Source of the DNA: Ahaetulla prasina
Lineage: Eukaryota; Chordata; Lepidosauria; Squamata; Colubridae
DNA length: 64,000 nt
Direction of reading: 5' to 3'
Assembly (NCBI RefSeq): GCF_028640845.1
Contig: NC_080539.1
Span: forward strand, 106,542,554 to 106,606,553
This document shows positions 23,627 through 34,094 of the stretch, piece by piece (position 1 is the first letter of the stretch; each line of letters starts with the position of its first letter). The position numbers were made by a program, and so were the translations under genes. Below the pieces are notes generated by a model. That model saw nothing but the letters and a program-made list of their open reading frames with translations, was not told the DNA's origin and did no database searches.

Positions 23627-24845
23627 GATTTTTGTGAATTCTGCAGAGTATGCATTTTCTCGTAACTGTAACTTTTATTAGATAACTTTCAGCTAGTCAT
23701 TGTCTAGGCCTTGTCTATCAAACAAAAATATCACACATCTTCAAAAAGACTCAAGTTTATACCATACTAGCTCATACCACTTCAGATAATTGAAACATTG
23801 CTGTTGTGGTGAAGAAAATGTCAGAAATCTGCCTTCCCCGCCTCTAAGACTTCATGGTTCATTTGCCACCATAGAGAGAGAAGTCTTTGGTATCTGGTAG
23901 CTTCACATAACATATTTGGAGAGCTGAAGCACAACGGATGGAAATATTATAATGGTAAGGACAGGCACTGATATTTATAGAAGTGAGAACAGAATATATT
24001 TTCCCTTACATTATAATGGATCATGTAACTGTCATGTATTTCCTGCAACTCTCCCACTCTCAACAATAGTCATTGTTAGGGGTTTCAGCAATTATAAAAG
24101 CAAAGTTGTGGGCCACCTATACTGTAGAAGCAGACAGTGTGGTATTATAGAAAACTCCTTGAAGATTCAGTGACGTAACACTGATGTTCATAAGTAGAAA
24201 TCTTTCTTTTATATGTTGGCCAAAAACCCACTCATCCATTTGTCAAGATCACAGCTGCATGATGAGCTTTCTAACAACTTGTTTGTGCAACCCTGATAAC
24301 CTTTGAAGTTATATTAATACCCAAGAGATGGACAAAGCTAAAAGCATTCACTTCTTTTGGTTATGTCTATCTCACATGATTCAGTATGGAGAAAAAAGCA
24401 AGATGCTCTCATATCTTCAGAGACCTCCTGTCAGACAGAGAAATCACTAGCTACTCTCTTTGCACTCTCTAAATCATGTGCTGTCAGCAAGAATTATGAA
24501 TGCCTTGGTCGTTTTAAAACTCAATACTGTAACAGCCTTCTAAAGGCTGTCAAATTCTTGGAAATTTACAGCACACTTGGATGACCACCAAACTCATCAC
24601 AAGCATTTCCAGGCTTTGAAGAGTTCCCCTAGCTTAGTGACCTTATTTTTCTTCTTTCTACTTCTTGAATATTTGTTCAATAGATTTACCATGGCAGGCT
24701 AATTACTGCCTAGAAGTAACAGGCTATTATACCAGGCTAAGGAACAATGGCTTAGATCAAGGAAAGTAGCTCATTGGCAAAAGACATAGGAGTGACTGTC
24801 CATTTTTAACCACTGTGCATGCATACTTTGAACACACATATGCAT
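23627..24845. other. no recognised gene or repeat
   Basis: About 1.2 kb without identifiable elements. Confidence 0.4.
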
Positions 24846-24849
24846 ACAT

Positions 24850-25235
24850 AGAATAGAATAGAATAACAGAGTTGGAAGAGTTCTAGTCCAACCCCCTGCT
24901 TAGGCAGGAAACTCTACACCACTTCAGAAAAATGATTGTCCAATCTCTTCTTAAAAACTTCTAGTGTTGGAAAATTCACAACTTCTGGAGGCAAATTGTT
25001 CCACTGATTAATTGTTCTAACTATCAGGAAATCTCTTCTTAGGTCTAGGTTGCTTCTCTCCTTGATAAGTTTCCACCCATTGCTTCTCGTTCTTCCCTTG
25101 GGTGCTTTGGAGAATAGCTTGACTTCCTCTTCTTTATGGCAGCCCCTAAGATATTGGAATACTGCTATCATGTCACCCCTAGTCCTTCTTTTCATTAAGC
25201 TAGACATACCCATTCCCAAAAGTTCTTTACATTAT
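24850..25235 (-). mobile_element. CR1 LINE 3' fragment with readable C-terminus
   Basis: The minus-strand frame (24914-25219) reads MIAVFQYLRGCHKEE, LDLRRDFLIVRTINQWNNLP and PEVVNFPTLEVFKKRLDNH, the hallmark end of CR1 ORF2. It is followed by the short CR1 3'UTR and an AATAG-rich border at 24850. 5'-truncated; this end is free of stops. Confidence 0.85.
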
Positions 25236-25379
25236 TAAGGATGGAACACTTCTTGGTTGTCTGTTTTACCCATTCAAATAGATACAGTCAGATAGTAATA
25301 ATAATTATGTCCAATTAAATGTTTGGATAGAGAAATGTGGGACAATTTGCACTATCCTTGCTCCCTATCACTATATATA

Positions 25380-25500
25380 TATATGTTTTCTGAGGTTTTC
25401 ACGGGTGTTTGTATGTAGGTCTTTGGTTATTCGGGTTTTCTCCCGCGTAAAATTGGAAGTGTCTTGGTGACGTTTCGACAAAGTCTCATTCCAAAGACCT
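25380..25500. mobile_element. Penelope-like terminal repeat relic
   Basis: GGTTTTCACGGGTGTTTG, TCTCCCGCGTAAAATTGG and GGTGACGTTTCGACAAAGTC; on the minus strand a GAAACGTC motif follows. ATGTAGGTCTTTGG is repeated inverted at the right end (CCAAAGACCTACCTACAT). Confidence 0.4.
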
Positions 25501-25511
25501 ACCTACATACA

Positions 25512-25542
<31 letters not shown>

Positions 25543-25557
25543 GTATGTATATATATG
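25500..25557. repeat. (ACAT)n microsatellite
   Basis: ACATACATACAT units passing into ATGTATGTATAT, hence self-complementary at its right end. Confidence 0.9.
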
Positions 25558-25817
25558 TTATTTGCATTTATATCCCGCCCTTCTCCAAAGACTCAGGGTG
25601 GCTTACAATGTGTTAAGCAATAGTCTTCATCCATTTGTATATTATATACAAAGTCAACTTATTGCCCCCCCAACAATCTGGGTCCTCATTTTACCTACCT
25701 TATAAAGGATGGAAGGCTGAGTCAACCTTGGGCCTGGTGGGACTTGAACTTGCAGTAATAGCAAGCAGCTGTATTAATAGCAGACAGACTTAGTCTGTTG
25801 AACCACCAGAGGCTCTA
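25558..25817 (-). mobile_element. SINE family 2, full length
   Basis: On the minus strand: head with GAGCCTCTGGTGGTTCAACA, B-box-like GTTCAAGTCCCACC, shared core, TATATAATATAC, and L2-like tail ending ATATAAATGCAAATAA at 25558. Confidence 0.85.
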
Positions 25818-26053
25818 TTGAGTGAGTTCTTACTGCATGTGATCAGGCTTTTACTTCCAAAGTCATACAAGGATGCTGAAAAGTATTTCCTTGAGGAAGG
25901 TCCATATCTGCTCATCAACAGAAGATTGCCTCATCCCAGCGTATTATCAACAGTTCTAGCCACATTCTAAATAAATAAATGTCAATTGTCCAAAAAATTA
26001 AATCTGTGAGTTAGATTGCTGCAATGGATAAATTGTCTATTTATAGGCTAGGG

Positions 26054-26474
26054 CTATGATGACGAACTTATGGCATACGTGACACAGGTGGCACGCAGTG
26101 TCCTCTCTGTGGACACGCGAGCCATTGCCCCAGTTCAGCTCCACCGTACATGCGTGTGCGCCTCCCACCGGCCAGCTGGTTGTTGGGTCTCTGTCATGCA
26201 TGCGGGGAGCCACGCAAGCATGCACATAGGGCACATGTGGGGGGCTGCATGTGCATGTGTGGGGCTGGGGCGTGTGAAGGGGGCTGCGCTCACATGCGGG
26301 GAGAGGGGTTTGTGCAGGGGGCACACATATGCAAGGGTGGTAGGGTGCATGCAGGGCCACACACGCATGCATGGGGGTGGGGGGCATGCGTGGGGGCGCA
26401 CACACATTACATTTTGAGGGTGGGGGCGTGTGCATGCTTTGGACACTCGGTTCGCAAAAGGTTAGCAATCACTG
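26054..26474. mobile_element. 421-bp GC-rich hAT element
   Basis: Ends CTATGATGACGAACTTATGG and AAGGTTAGCAATCACTG; flanks GGCTAGGG (26046-26053) and GGCTAGGA (26475-26482) differ at one base. The interior is dominated by GCATGC/TGTGCATG repeats and G-runs. Open frames on both strands reflect composition, not a protein. Confidence 0.8.
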
Positions 26475-26482
26475 GGCTAGGA

Positions 26483-27128
26483 CAGAGCTCTACAAAACTC
26501 ACATGTGTTCACCCTCCATTTAAAATGTCCCAAATTCATCATGATACCTACAGGAATCTCACAATGCAAGGTGTTTTTTTTTCTAAAACCTTTTTCGTTC
26601 ATTTGTTTGTTTGTTTTAAAAAAGCACCTTTCACTTGGTTCCGTTGGGCAACAATAGAAATTGAATAAATAAATTTTTTAAAAAACCTTTCTTTTTTATC
26701 ACCATCAGGAGATGATTCTAAATACAGTGGGGCTCCAAGTCAGGTGCTTAAAGCTACTTAAACAACAAGGGAAATAAGAATTCTGAACATATTCTTCGGT
26801 GTACCAAAATACTAAATAATTCTGATGCAATGGATATACCCATCAGAAAGAAAAGATGGAATGAGAGAGCTGTAAACAGAATTGAAAACATCAGGACTGT
26901 ACAAGGTCAGGAAAAACTTCCCCTTTTTAAAACAGCTAACAGGCGGGGAAATGTTGTCTGTAATACAGGTATAAATAGAAACAATATATTTAAGTCATAC
27001 AGCATATTCCTTTCCCACATTGTTATATGGAACCCCAAAAAGAAAAGGACCCTGGTGTTTTAGCTCCCCACTGTATGTTCTTCACATTTCCTTGCTTCTG
27101 AGAAGCACATGGGCTGGACTGAGAGAAT
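26483..27128. other. no recognised gene or repeat
   Basis: Unique-looking sequence; the (GTTT)n run near 26600 is short. Confidence 0.4.
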
Positions 27129-27399
27129 GGGGATTTCAGCAGGTTCTGACCAGTTCTGGAGAACCGGTAGCGGAAATTTTGAGTAGTTCAGAGAACCGGT
27201 AAATACCACTTTTGACCGCCCCCGTTCCCATCTATTCTCTGCCTCCCGAGTCCCAGCTGATCGGGACGAAATGGGGATTTTGCAGTATCCTTCTCCTGGA
27301 GTGGGGAGGGAATGGAGATTTTATAGTATTCTTCCCCTGCCACGCCCACCAAGCCACACCCACAGAACCCATAGTAAAAAAATTTGAAACCCACCACTG
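27129..27399 (-). mobile_element. hAT MITE, ACCGGT type
   Basis: Begins within GGGGATTTCAGCAGGTTCTG and ends GAAACCCACCACTG, with two GAGAACCGGTA motifs and TGGAGTGGGGAGGGAATGG inside. The left terminal bases are altered and no target duplication is evident. Confidence 0.7.
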
Positions 27400-27782
27400 T
27401 TCTCCACGTTGCCCTAATGTGATGCTTTTCCACATTCCACTGCAAACATTTGGAGAGGAAAAACTGAATTCCTTTTATTAGGCAGCACACATTTTAAAAA
27501 CTATCAATGTACACCAGATTTTAGTGAAGCTCAGCCCTTCTCTGCTATTCATTAAATCGGGTTGTTGTTTTTTTTAATCCAGGCTCTTGGTACAAGTCTG
27601 AAAACAAGTCAGTTCATTAAACTTGATGCAGCTCTTAAAGCATTCATTAAAAAAAAATCTAGAGTCATGAAGAAGTTGGAAAAATAATGGCTGCTGTAAT
27701 GAATAGCAGGGAGGCCCAAAGCACTCCTCCGAATGTTATTTTCATTTATTCTTTTATTCTCTAGAATAAATATATTCTAGAA

Positions 27783-28258
27783 CAGTGATGGCTAACCTTT
27801 TTGCCATCACATGCCAAAAGCAGGGGAGAGTGCGGGGGGATCACACATGTGCATGCCCACACCCACAATTCAATGCGCTCCGCCCCCATGCATGTACACG
27901 TGACCTCCTGCCCTGTGCTCCTCCCGCTTTTGGCATTGATGGCACGGTGGGCCCAGTAGGCCTATTTTTTGCCCTCCTCAGGCTCCAGAGGCTTTCTAGG
28001 AGCCTGGGGAGGGTGCAAATGGCCTTCCCCACCCCACCAGGTCATCTGAAGGCCAGAAATGGCCTTCCCCTTCCCCACCAGGTCATCTGAAGGCCAGAAA
28101 TGGCCCGTTTCCTGACTTCCGGTGGGCCCGAAAGGCCCGAAAATCACCTGGCCCAGGCACGCATGTGTCCTGGAGCTGAGCTAGGGCAATGCTCGCATGC
28201 CCACAGATATGGCTCCTCGTGCCACCTGTGGCATGCATGCCATAGGTCGCCATCATGG
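27783..28258. mobile_element. 476-bp hAT element
   Basis: Exact 8-bp duplication TTCTAGAA (27775-27782, 28259-28266). Ends CAGTGATGGCTAACCTTTTT and CATAGGTCGCCATCATGG. Related to 26054-26474. It has an internal ~40-bp direct repeat GTCATCTGAAGGCCAGAAAT at about 28042 and 28083. Confidence 0.85.
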
Positions 28259-28266
28259 TTCTAGAA

Positions 28267-29153
28267 TATTCTCTGTGCTTATGAGTCATAGATAAACCAA
28301 TTGTAGCGGCCATCAGGTAAAAAGAACGCATTAAAGCACTGCATGTAAAAAAAAGGTGACAAATAGATTTGGGTGAAAAAACATAAAATCCTCATTGCAG
28401 GATGGAAACAGTTAAATGATACCCTGATAAAGCAGCATGTACATTTTTCCTGTTCTTGGCAGCCATTGAAATCCAGAATCTTTGTTTTCTTGTTTTTGCA
28501 TGTGATTAGCCTAGGCAAACTTCACATGCAAACGTTAAAAATAGTTGTTCTGGAAGATGCTCACTGCTTTTTAATGAGCAATTAGCATTTATAAGAGGAA
28601 ACCATGAAGTAAAGTGCTGGTCAGGATAGGCTAAAACTCAAGGAGGCAGAATACAGTCATTCTTTAAAGCCACTTTGCATAGAAAAAGGTAATTGTTGCA
28701 GACAGACCTTTTTACTTTAAAAAAAAACACACAACCTACAGCTGGCTTTGAAAAAGGAACTTTTTCAGGGTTTTAGGATTTAGAGAAGTATTATCTTTGT
28801 TTTCCTCAGTGCAATGACTGATTAAAAGCCTCTCTTTGTTCAGAATATGTTCAGCTTCTGATGAAACTGTCAAATATATTGGAATTTTGATGACGGATAT
28901 CGGAAAAGAATTATTTATGTATGACTAAGATTTCTGTGCTGCTCCATTACTGCTGGGCTCTGAATGCCTTAGAAGAACTGGAGATGCATTAAAAACAAGA
29001 GACAAAATCAATACTATATAAAAAAAAAAAGGCACTATCCATTAGGGAGGCACAAACTTACATCTTTCCCCCAAGGCCTGATCAAATGGGCTGTTTTTAT
29101 ATCTCTCCCGCCAAAAAAAAGCAGTGGAGGGGAAGCAGTCTGGGTGTGGGAGA
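28267..29153. other. no recognised gene or repeat
   Basis: Unique-looking sequence with several A-runs. Confidence 0.4.
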
Positions 29154-29161
29154 AGTTATTC

Positions 29162-29369
29162 CAGTGGTGGGTTGCTACTGGTTTACCCCGGATCGGGTGA
29201 ACCGATAATGGCGGCAGCGAGTGGCTCCGCCCACCCACCCGGATGCTTCTGCTCATGCGCAAAAGCGTCATGAGCGTGAGCATGTGTGCGCTTACGAGCG
29301 AACTGCGTCATGAGTGTGAGCATGCATGTGCCTACAAGTGAACCGCGTAGGTTTTGAAACCTGCCCCTG
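29162..29369. mobile_element. 208-bp hAT MITE
   Basis: Ends CAGTGGTGGGTTGCTACTGG and TTTTGAAACCTGCCCCTG; flanks AGTTATTC and AGCTATTC differ by one base. A ~47-bp internal duplication (GCGTCATGAGCGTGAGCATG, then a second diverged copy) makes it longer than its relative at 13094. Confidence 0.8.
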
Positions 29370-29377
29370 AGCTATTC

Positions 29378-30043
29378 CAGAAGGGTGAAAGGGGAATCAA
29401 TCTTCAAACATCTCCATTTGGGGGGCCACATACAGATGAAAGTCCCCTGGTCACTCAACAATCCTTTTACTCCCCATTCTCACTGGATGGAGAGATTCAT
29501 TCCAGAACACATGAAGTATTGTTTTGTTTAATCTACGGATTCTCAAACCCTACAATTCCTTGAAATAAGTAATTAATTTATATAACATCCAATAAATTTA
29601 ATTAATTCATTGAATTGCGGTTGAACAAGAACTAAATATACCACTTAATTGCACTTTTGTTTTCTATCTCAAATAAAATAATGATATACAGCCAGCACAT
29701 CTGGACAGCAAAAATCCAGAGAACTGCAAAGAACCACAAAGAAACATTCTGTAACATCAATGACAAAATTCAAGAACACAATCATGATGGTGATTCAAAG
29801 AATCCCTGAACCTCTTTGCTACGGAAATAAAACAGATGAAAAACCTATTGGAGGATAGGAATAGGAACAGAAGAACAGGAAAAACCTAGGAGAAGATCGT
29901 AATGCCCCAACTCTAAGCTTGACGAAGCTAAGACATTTTATTGAGACACTCCTCTCCTCCCCACAACTTTTAAGTATCTCACAGGTCACAGTTTGAGAAC
30001 TTCTAGTTTAAACTATTTTCTTCTTAGATCAGCCAACAACTGA
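29378..30043. other. no recognised gene or repeat
   Basis: Unique-looking AT-rich sequence. Confidence 0.4.
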
Positions 30044-30303
30044 GCCACTGGTGGCTCAGACTGCTAAAACAGTCTGTTATTAACACAGCTGCTTGCAATT
30101 ACTGCAGGTTCAAGTCCCACCAGGCCCAAGGTTGACTCAGCCTTCCATCCTTTATAAGGTAGGTAAAATGAGGACCCAGATTGTTGGGGGCAATAAGTTG
30201 ACTTTGTATATAATATACAAATGGATGAAGACTATTGCTAACATAGTGTAAGCTGCCCTGAGTCTTCGGAGAAGGGCGGGATATAAATGCAAATAAAAAA
30301 AAA
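30044..30303 (+). mobile_element. SINE family 2, full length
   Basis: Head GAGCCACTGGTGGCTCAGAC (A-box-like), GGTTCAAGTCCCACC (B-box-like), shared core GGTTGACTCAGCCTTCCATC, then TTTGTATATAATATACAAAT, then L2-like tail and a 10-A end. The best reference copy of this family here. Confidence 0.9.
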
Positions 30304-30349
30304 AGATGGGACAAAGATAAGTTTTGGGCAAGATTCAGTTCCATCCTCT

Positions 30350-30891
30350 TGTTCTGACCTAGGCTCCCTTAACTAGCAGGAGGCAGAAATTACTGGCAAA
30401 ACCTCTTTTATTTACATGACTGTGAATTATCAAAATCGCAGTCAACAAAATTGTCCAAACAGTTTTTCAAAGGAATATGTCTCAACACACTTTATCTCAT
30501 TTGGCAAGCTGCCACATAACTTGTTTCCAACCGCAGTAGAAAGCAAAACCTGGCACAGAGTCTCTCAGGGTCACGGAATGAACAAATTGTTTCCTGCAAA
30601 AGCCCACTCCCTGTTCGCTCCTCTTTTATTTCCTATGGGAGGGGCCAATCACCTCCAAGGTGTGGCTTTTACTCCTGAGTCAACCCTGCTTTCTGAGTTG
30701 TTCTTGTCTTCTGGCAGCTCTGCGCATGCACACACTGGGAACAGCTCTAACTGCTGTCTAACCTACTTCTCTGCCTCCAATGCAGAGCCCTCGTCCAAGC
30801 TTTCCCCAGCCTCCAGGACTGGCCTAAGTTCCTCCCCAACCTCCTCACTGTCTGACTCTGCTACCACGCTGCCCACCTGTGGGCCACAACA
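30350..30891 (-). mobile_element. solo LTR, Gypsy-like
   Basis: TGTTCTGACCTAGGCTCC ... GGGCCACAACA with exact 5-bp duplication CCTCT (30345-30349, 30892-30896). Similar in layout to the LTR at 41884-42491. The 166-codon open frame on the plus strand is antisense to the LTR and not a gene. Confidence 0.8.
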
Positions 30892-30896
30892 CCTCT

Positions 30897-31229
30897 TTAG
30901 CCATTATATGGAATGACTGAGCTGAAGGAACCTTGATTCCCATAACAGCAGGAGAGCTCCTTGTCCCCCAGCAGCCCATCCACTTTTGCTGTATGGCAAC
31001 AACTGGCAACTTGCAGTCAAAGCATCTTTATCCCCAAAGATTTAGGTATAACTTATCAGACTCCTGGCAAAACTTCCAATGGTAATTCTTAATGCAACAG
31101 AAAAAGAACATTGTGAAATTGGTAGGAAATAATCACATTATACTTTTTAATTTGATTACATGAAATGAAATAAAATGTAATATTTCCATGGCTCCATTCC
31201 TTCTTTCAGATCTAGCCTTATCTATTATC
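30897..31229. other. no recognised gene or repeat
   Basis: Short unique-looking stretch. Confidence 0.35.
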
Positions 31230-31566
31230 AGAGTCCCAAAGGTGCTTTTTCAAGAGGCAACTGGACTTTCTGGTTTTCTGGTTTTTGGCTTTTCTTTGAA
31301 ACGTCTTTGAAGACATTTGGCTTCACATCCAAGAAGCTTCTTCAGCTCTGACTGGACGGTGGGGAATGGAAGGATTTATACACCTTGCAGACAGCTGGTC
31401 ATTTGCATCCTTTTAGAGAGTTATTAAGGTCATTAAATCCTTCAATTCCCCACCATCCAGTCTTGGATGAGAAGCGAAACATCTTCAAAGAAAAAATCCA
31501 GTGCCTCTTGAAAAAGCACCTTTAGGACAACCATGACCTGGTTGACTGAGAGTCTCCATAGACATT
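31230..31566. mobile_element. Penelope-like inverted terminal repeats
   Basis: Two inverted arms of about 140 bp: the left has AAGGTGCTTTTTCAAGAGGC and GAAGCTTCTTCAGCTC; the right has CTTGGATGAGAAGCGAAAC and GCCTCTTGAAAAAGCACCTT. They flank about 60 bp of single-copy sequence. The right arm continues into GGACAACCATGACCTGG. The GAAACGTC / CTGAAGAAGCTTCTTGGATG text is that of a widespread vertebrate repeat I attribute to Penelope elements. Confidence 0.5.
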
Positions 31567-31707
31567 TAGCTATTTGCAACCTAGCAGGCCACCTACAGCC
31601 TCAGCCCGAAAACGTTTCATACTTCTACCATAGCTTAAGAAATGAAAGGTCCTTCAAATCAATTGTTAACAATAGGAACAGAACAAAATAAGGCACACTC
31701 CTTGTAT

Positions 31708-32016
31708 CAGAGATGGTATTCAGCAGGTTCTGACCAGTTCTGGAGAACTGGTAGCAGAAATTTTGTGTAGTTCGGAGAACCAGTAAATACTACATCTGAC
31801 TGGCCTCACCCCCATCTATTCTCTGCCTCCCAAGTCCCAGCTGATCAGGAGGAAATGGGGATTTTGCAGTAACCTTCCCCTGGAGTGGGGAGGCAATGGA
31901 GATTTTACAGTATCCTTCCCCTGCCATGCCCATCAAGCCACACCCACCAAGCCATGCCATGCCCACCAAGCCACATCCACAGAACCGGTAGTAAAAAAAT
32001 CTGAATTCCACCACTA
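31708..32016 (-). mobile_element. hAT MITE, ACCGGT type
   Basis: Exact 8-bp duplication CCTTGTAT (31700-31707, 32017-32024). Ends CAGAGATGGTATTCAGCAGG and TGAATTCCACCACTA. The interior matches 55605-55916. Confidence 0.9.
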
Positions 32017-32024
32017 CCTTGTAT

Positions 32025-33685
32025 CTAGTCCATGAAACATTTTTCAAACATAGATACACCAGCTGTAAACCATACAAGCCAACATCCTATGTGCACTGAG
32101 AACTAAGCTCTTCTGAACTAGCCTGTTTTTTTTCCCCCCAATAAAAAGTCCTAGGATGTAGTTTTAGCAAACTCTTTTGGCTTGGCAAACTTGTTTGGAA
32201 GAACAAAGGAACTGGAGTCCGTGTAGATTTTTTTCAATTATATAGCAAAGAAGCCAGGATATTTTCAAGGTCTGCCAACATCATCTCAGTGTAGCCATCT
32301 AAAAGGGAAACCTGATTATGTGTTTTCCTCCTCTGAGTACCTAATTAAAAATAAGCGTTGCCAGTTTTAAGGATTTACTTCTTTGTTTGTCCTGTGCCAA
32401 AGCAAGCAACCTTTCCTATACTGAAGGATCTACAGACAGCAACCAATTGTGCAATCCTGTCTGGGTTTGCTAGTAGCAGAGAAAGCTTATTCACACACAT
32501 GTACACACTCAAAATTAAACCTCCTTGAATTTAATGGGTCTTCTCGTTAAACGATTATACAAATACAAAATAATCATTTCTCCTTCTTAAAAAAAGGAAG
32601 AGGAGGGGAAATATCCAAAATTAAGTTTCGTTATTAAACAAGATCTTCCTTTTCAATCAAGAAATAGAAACACTGAATTAGAGGAATATACCCTGTGTAG
32701 TTGTATAAAGAAAGTAAGTGGTGTTATGAAAACAAATGCAGTTATATTAAGAAATCAAATTACATTAAGAAAACAATACGAAGAAAGCAAATGGAGTGGT
32801 TTTTAAGAAGAAATGGGGTAGGACACAATCTGAGCATTTGGCATATACTGCAAAAATGCAGCAATCTTGAATTCCTGGAAGAAAGAGAGAGTATAAATCT
32901 AACAACAATAACAACAAAAGACACATTAGTCAAGGGAACAACTCGCTTTAGATTTGCAAATAAAACCTCAAAAGAAGGACATTTTTCAACCTAGGTTTTA
33001 TTGTGCCATTAACCTGCCTCCTTAAAATATTACAAGGCAAGCTAATAATAACTAATTGCTAACCTATTGCAATTCTCTTCTTATTGCTTCAAGAGGAAAA
33101 GATGGAGTAGCTGTGAGATATTACTGGATTTATAGCTCTAAAAGCACGTTCAATTTCCTTTGCACATGACCCAAGCTTCATAGTAATTATACTTTGCAGA
33201 ACTCCCAGTTAGTATGGCCAGCTTTAAGAATTAAGGGAGCTGGAGTCCCAACAGATATGAAGAACATTGGATGGAGATGGCTTCTACAGAATGCAATGTA
33301 TGATAGCTTAACATGTAGATAGAAGCTTTGCGTGATCACATTTTCCTCTGAATGTCTTCCAAGCTTTTATAAATGTAGAATCTGAAGGAAATCAACAATT
33401 ACCATATAAATATTAATAAGACTGATCTCCATGATAATATTAGTTAATATTCTAGCTTTATCTGGACTAAATGGAAAACATAGCGTTTCAGAAACTTGGC
33501 AACCTTAAAATGCTTGAACCAACTCCCAGAATTCAGCATTTTACAGTTGTCAGGTTTAAGAAATGCTGCCCTAAAGGCAGCTTATTGTCTCACTGGAATC
33601 CATCTCAAAATCACCTCACAAAGGTTGAGTCAGTGTATTCCGATATTCTCTGTGACTTCAGAATACAGGTTTACAACATTCCACT
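32025..33685. other. no recognised gene or repeat
   Basis: About 1.7 kb of unique-looking sequence. The 97-codon frame at 32701-32994 is Lys/Asn-rich and not recognised; probably chance. Confidence 0.4.
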
Positions 33686-34042
33686 TGGTAACCGTTCAAA
33701 GTTACAACGGCACTGAAAAAAGTGACTTAGGACCATTTTTCACACTTATGACTATTGCAGCATCCCCATGATCATGTGATTTACATTCGGATGTTTGGCA
33801 ACTGATTCACATTTATGATGGTTGCGGTGTCCCGGGGTCATATCCCCTTTTGCAACCTTCTGACAAGCAAAGTCAATGGGGAAACCAGATTCACTTAACA
33901 ACCATGTTAGTAATTTAAGAACTGCAGCGATTCACTTAACAAATGCGGTGAGAAAAGTCATAAAATGGGGCAAAACTCACTTAACAAATTTCTCACTTAG
34001 CAATTTTGGGCCCAATTGTGGTTGTAATTTGAGGACTACCTG
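33686..34042. mobile_element. mariner-like MITE, left end truncated
   Basis: Starts inside the family at GGTAACCGTTCAAAGTTACA and runs to GAGGACTACCTG at 34042, followed by TA. Confidence 0.7.
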
Positions 34043-34094
34043 TACTTAAGAGTAAAATCTTGTTTTAGTTTTTCCACTCCTGACCTTCCAGTTC

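Noticed and set aside
26037..26668. His/Cys/Gly-rich open frames of 103-172 codons
   Set aside because: They come from the GCATGC/TGTG interior of a hAT element and occur on both strands; no zinc-finger spacing is present.
30416..30916. 166-codon plus-strand open frame
   Set aside because: It lies antisense within a solo LTR with exact target duplication; its composition is that of the GC-rich LTR promoter region, and no domain is seen.
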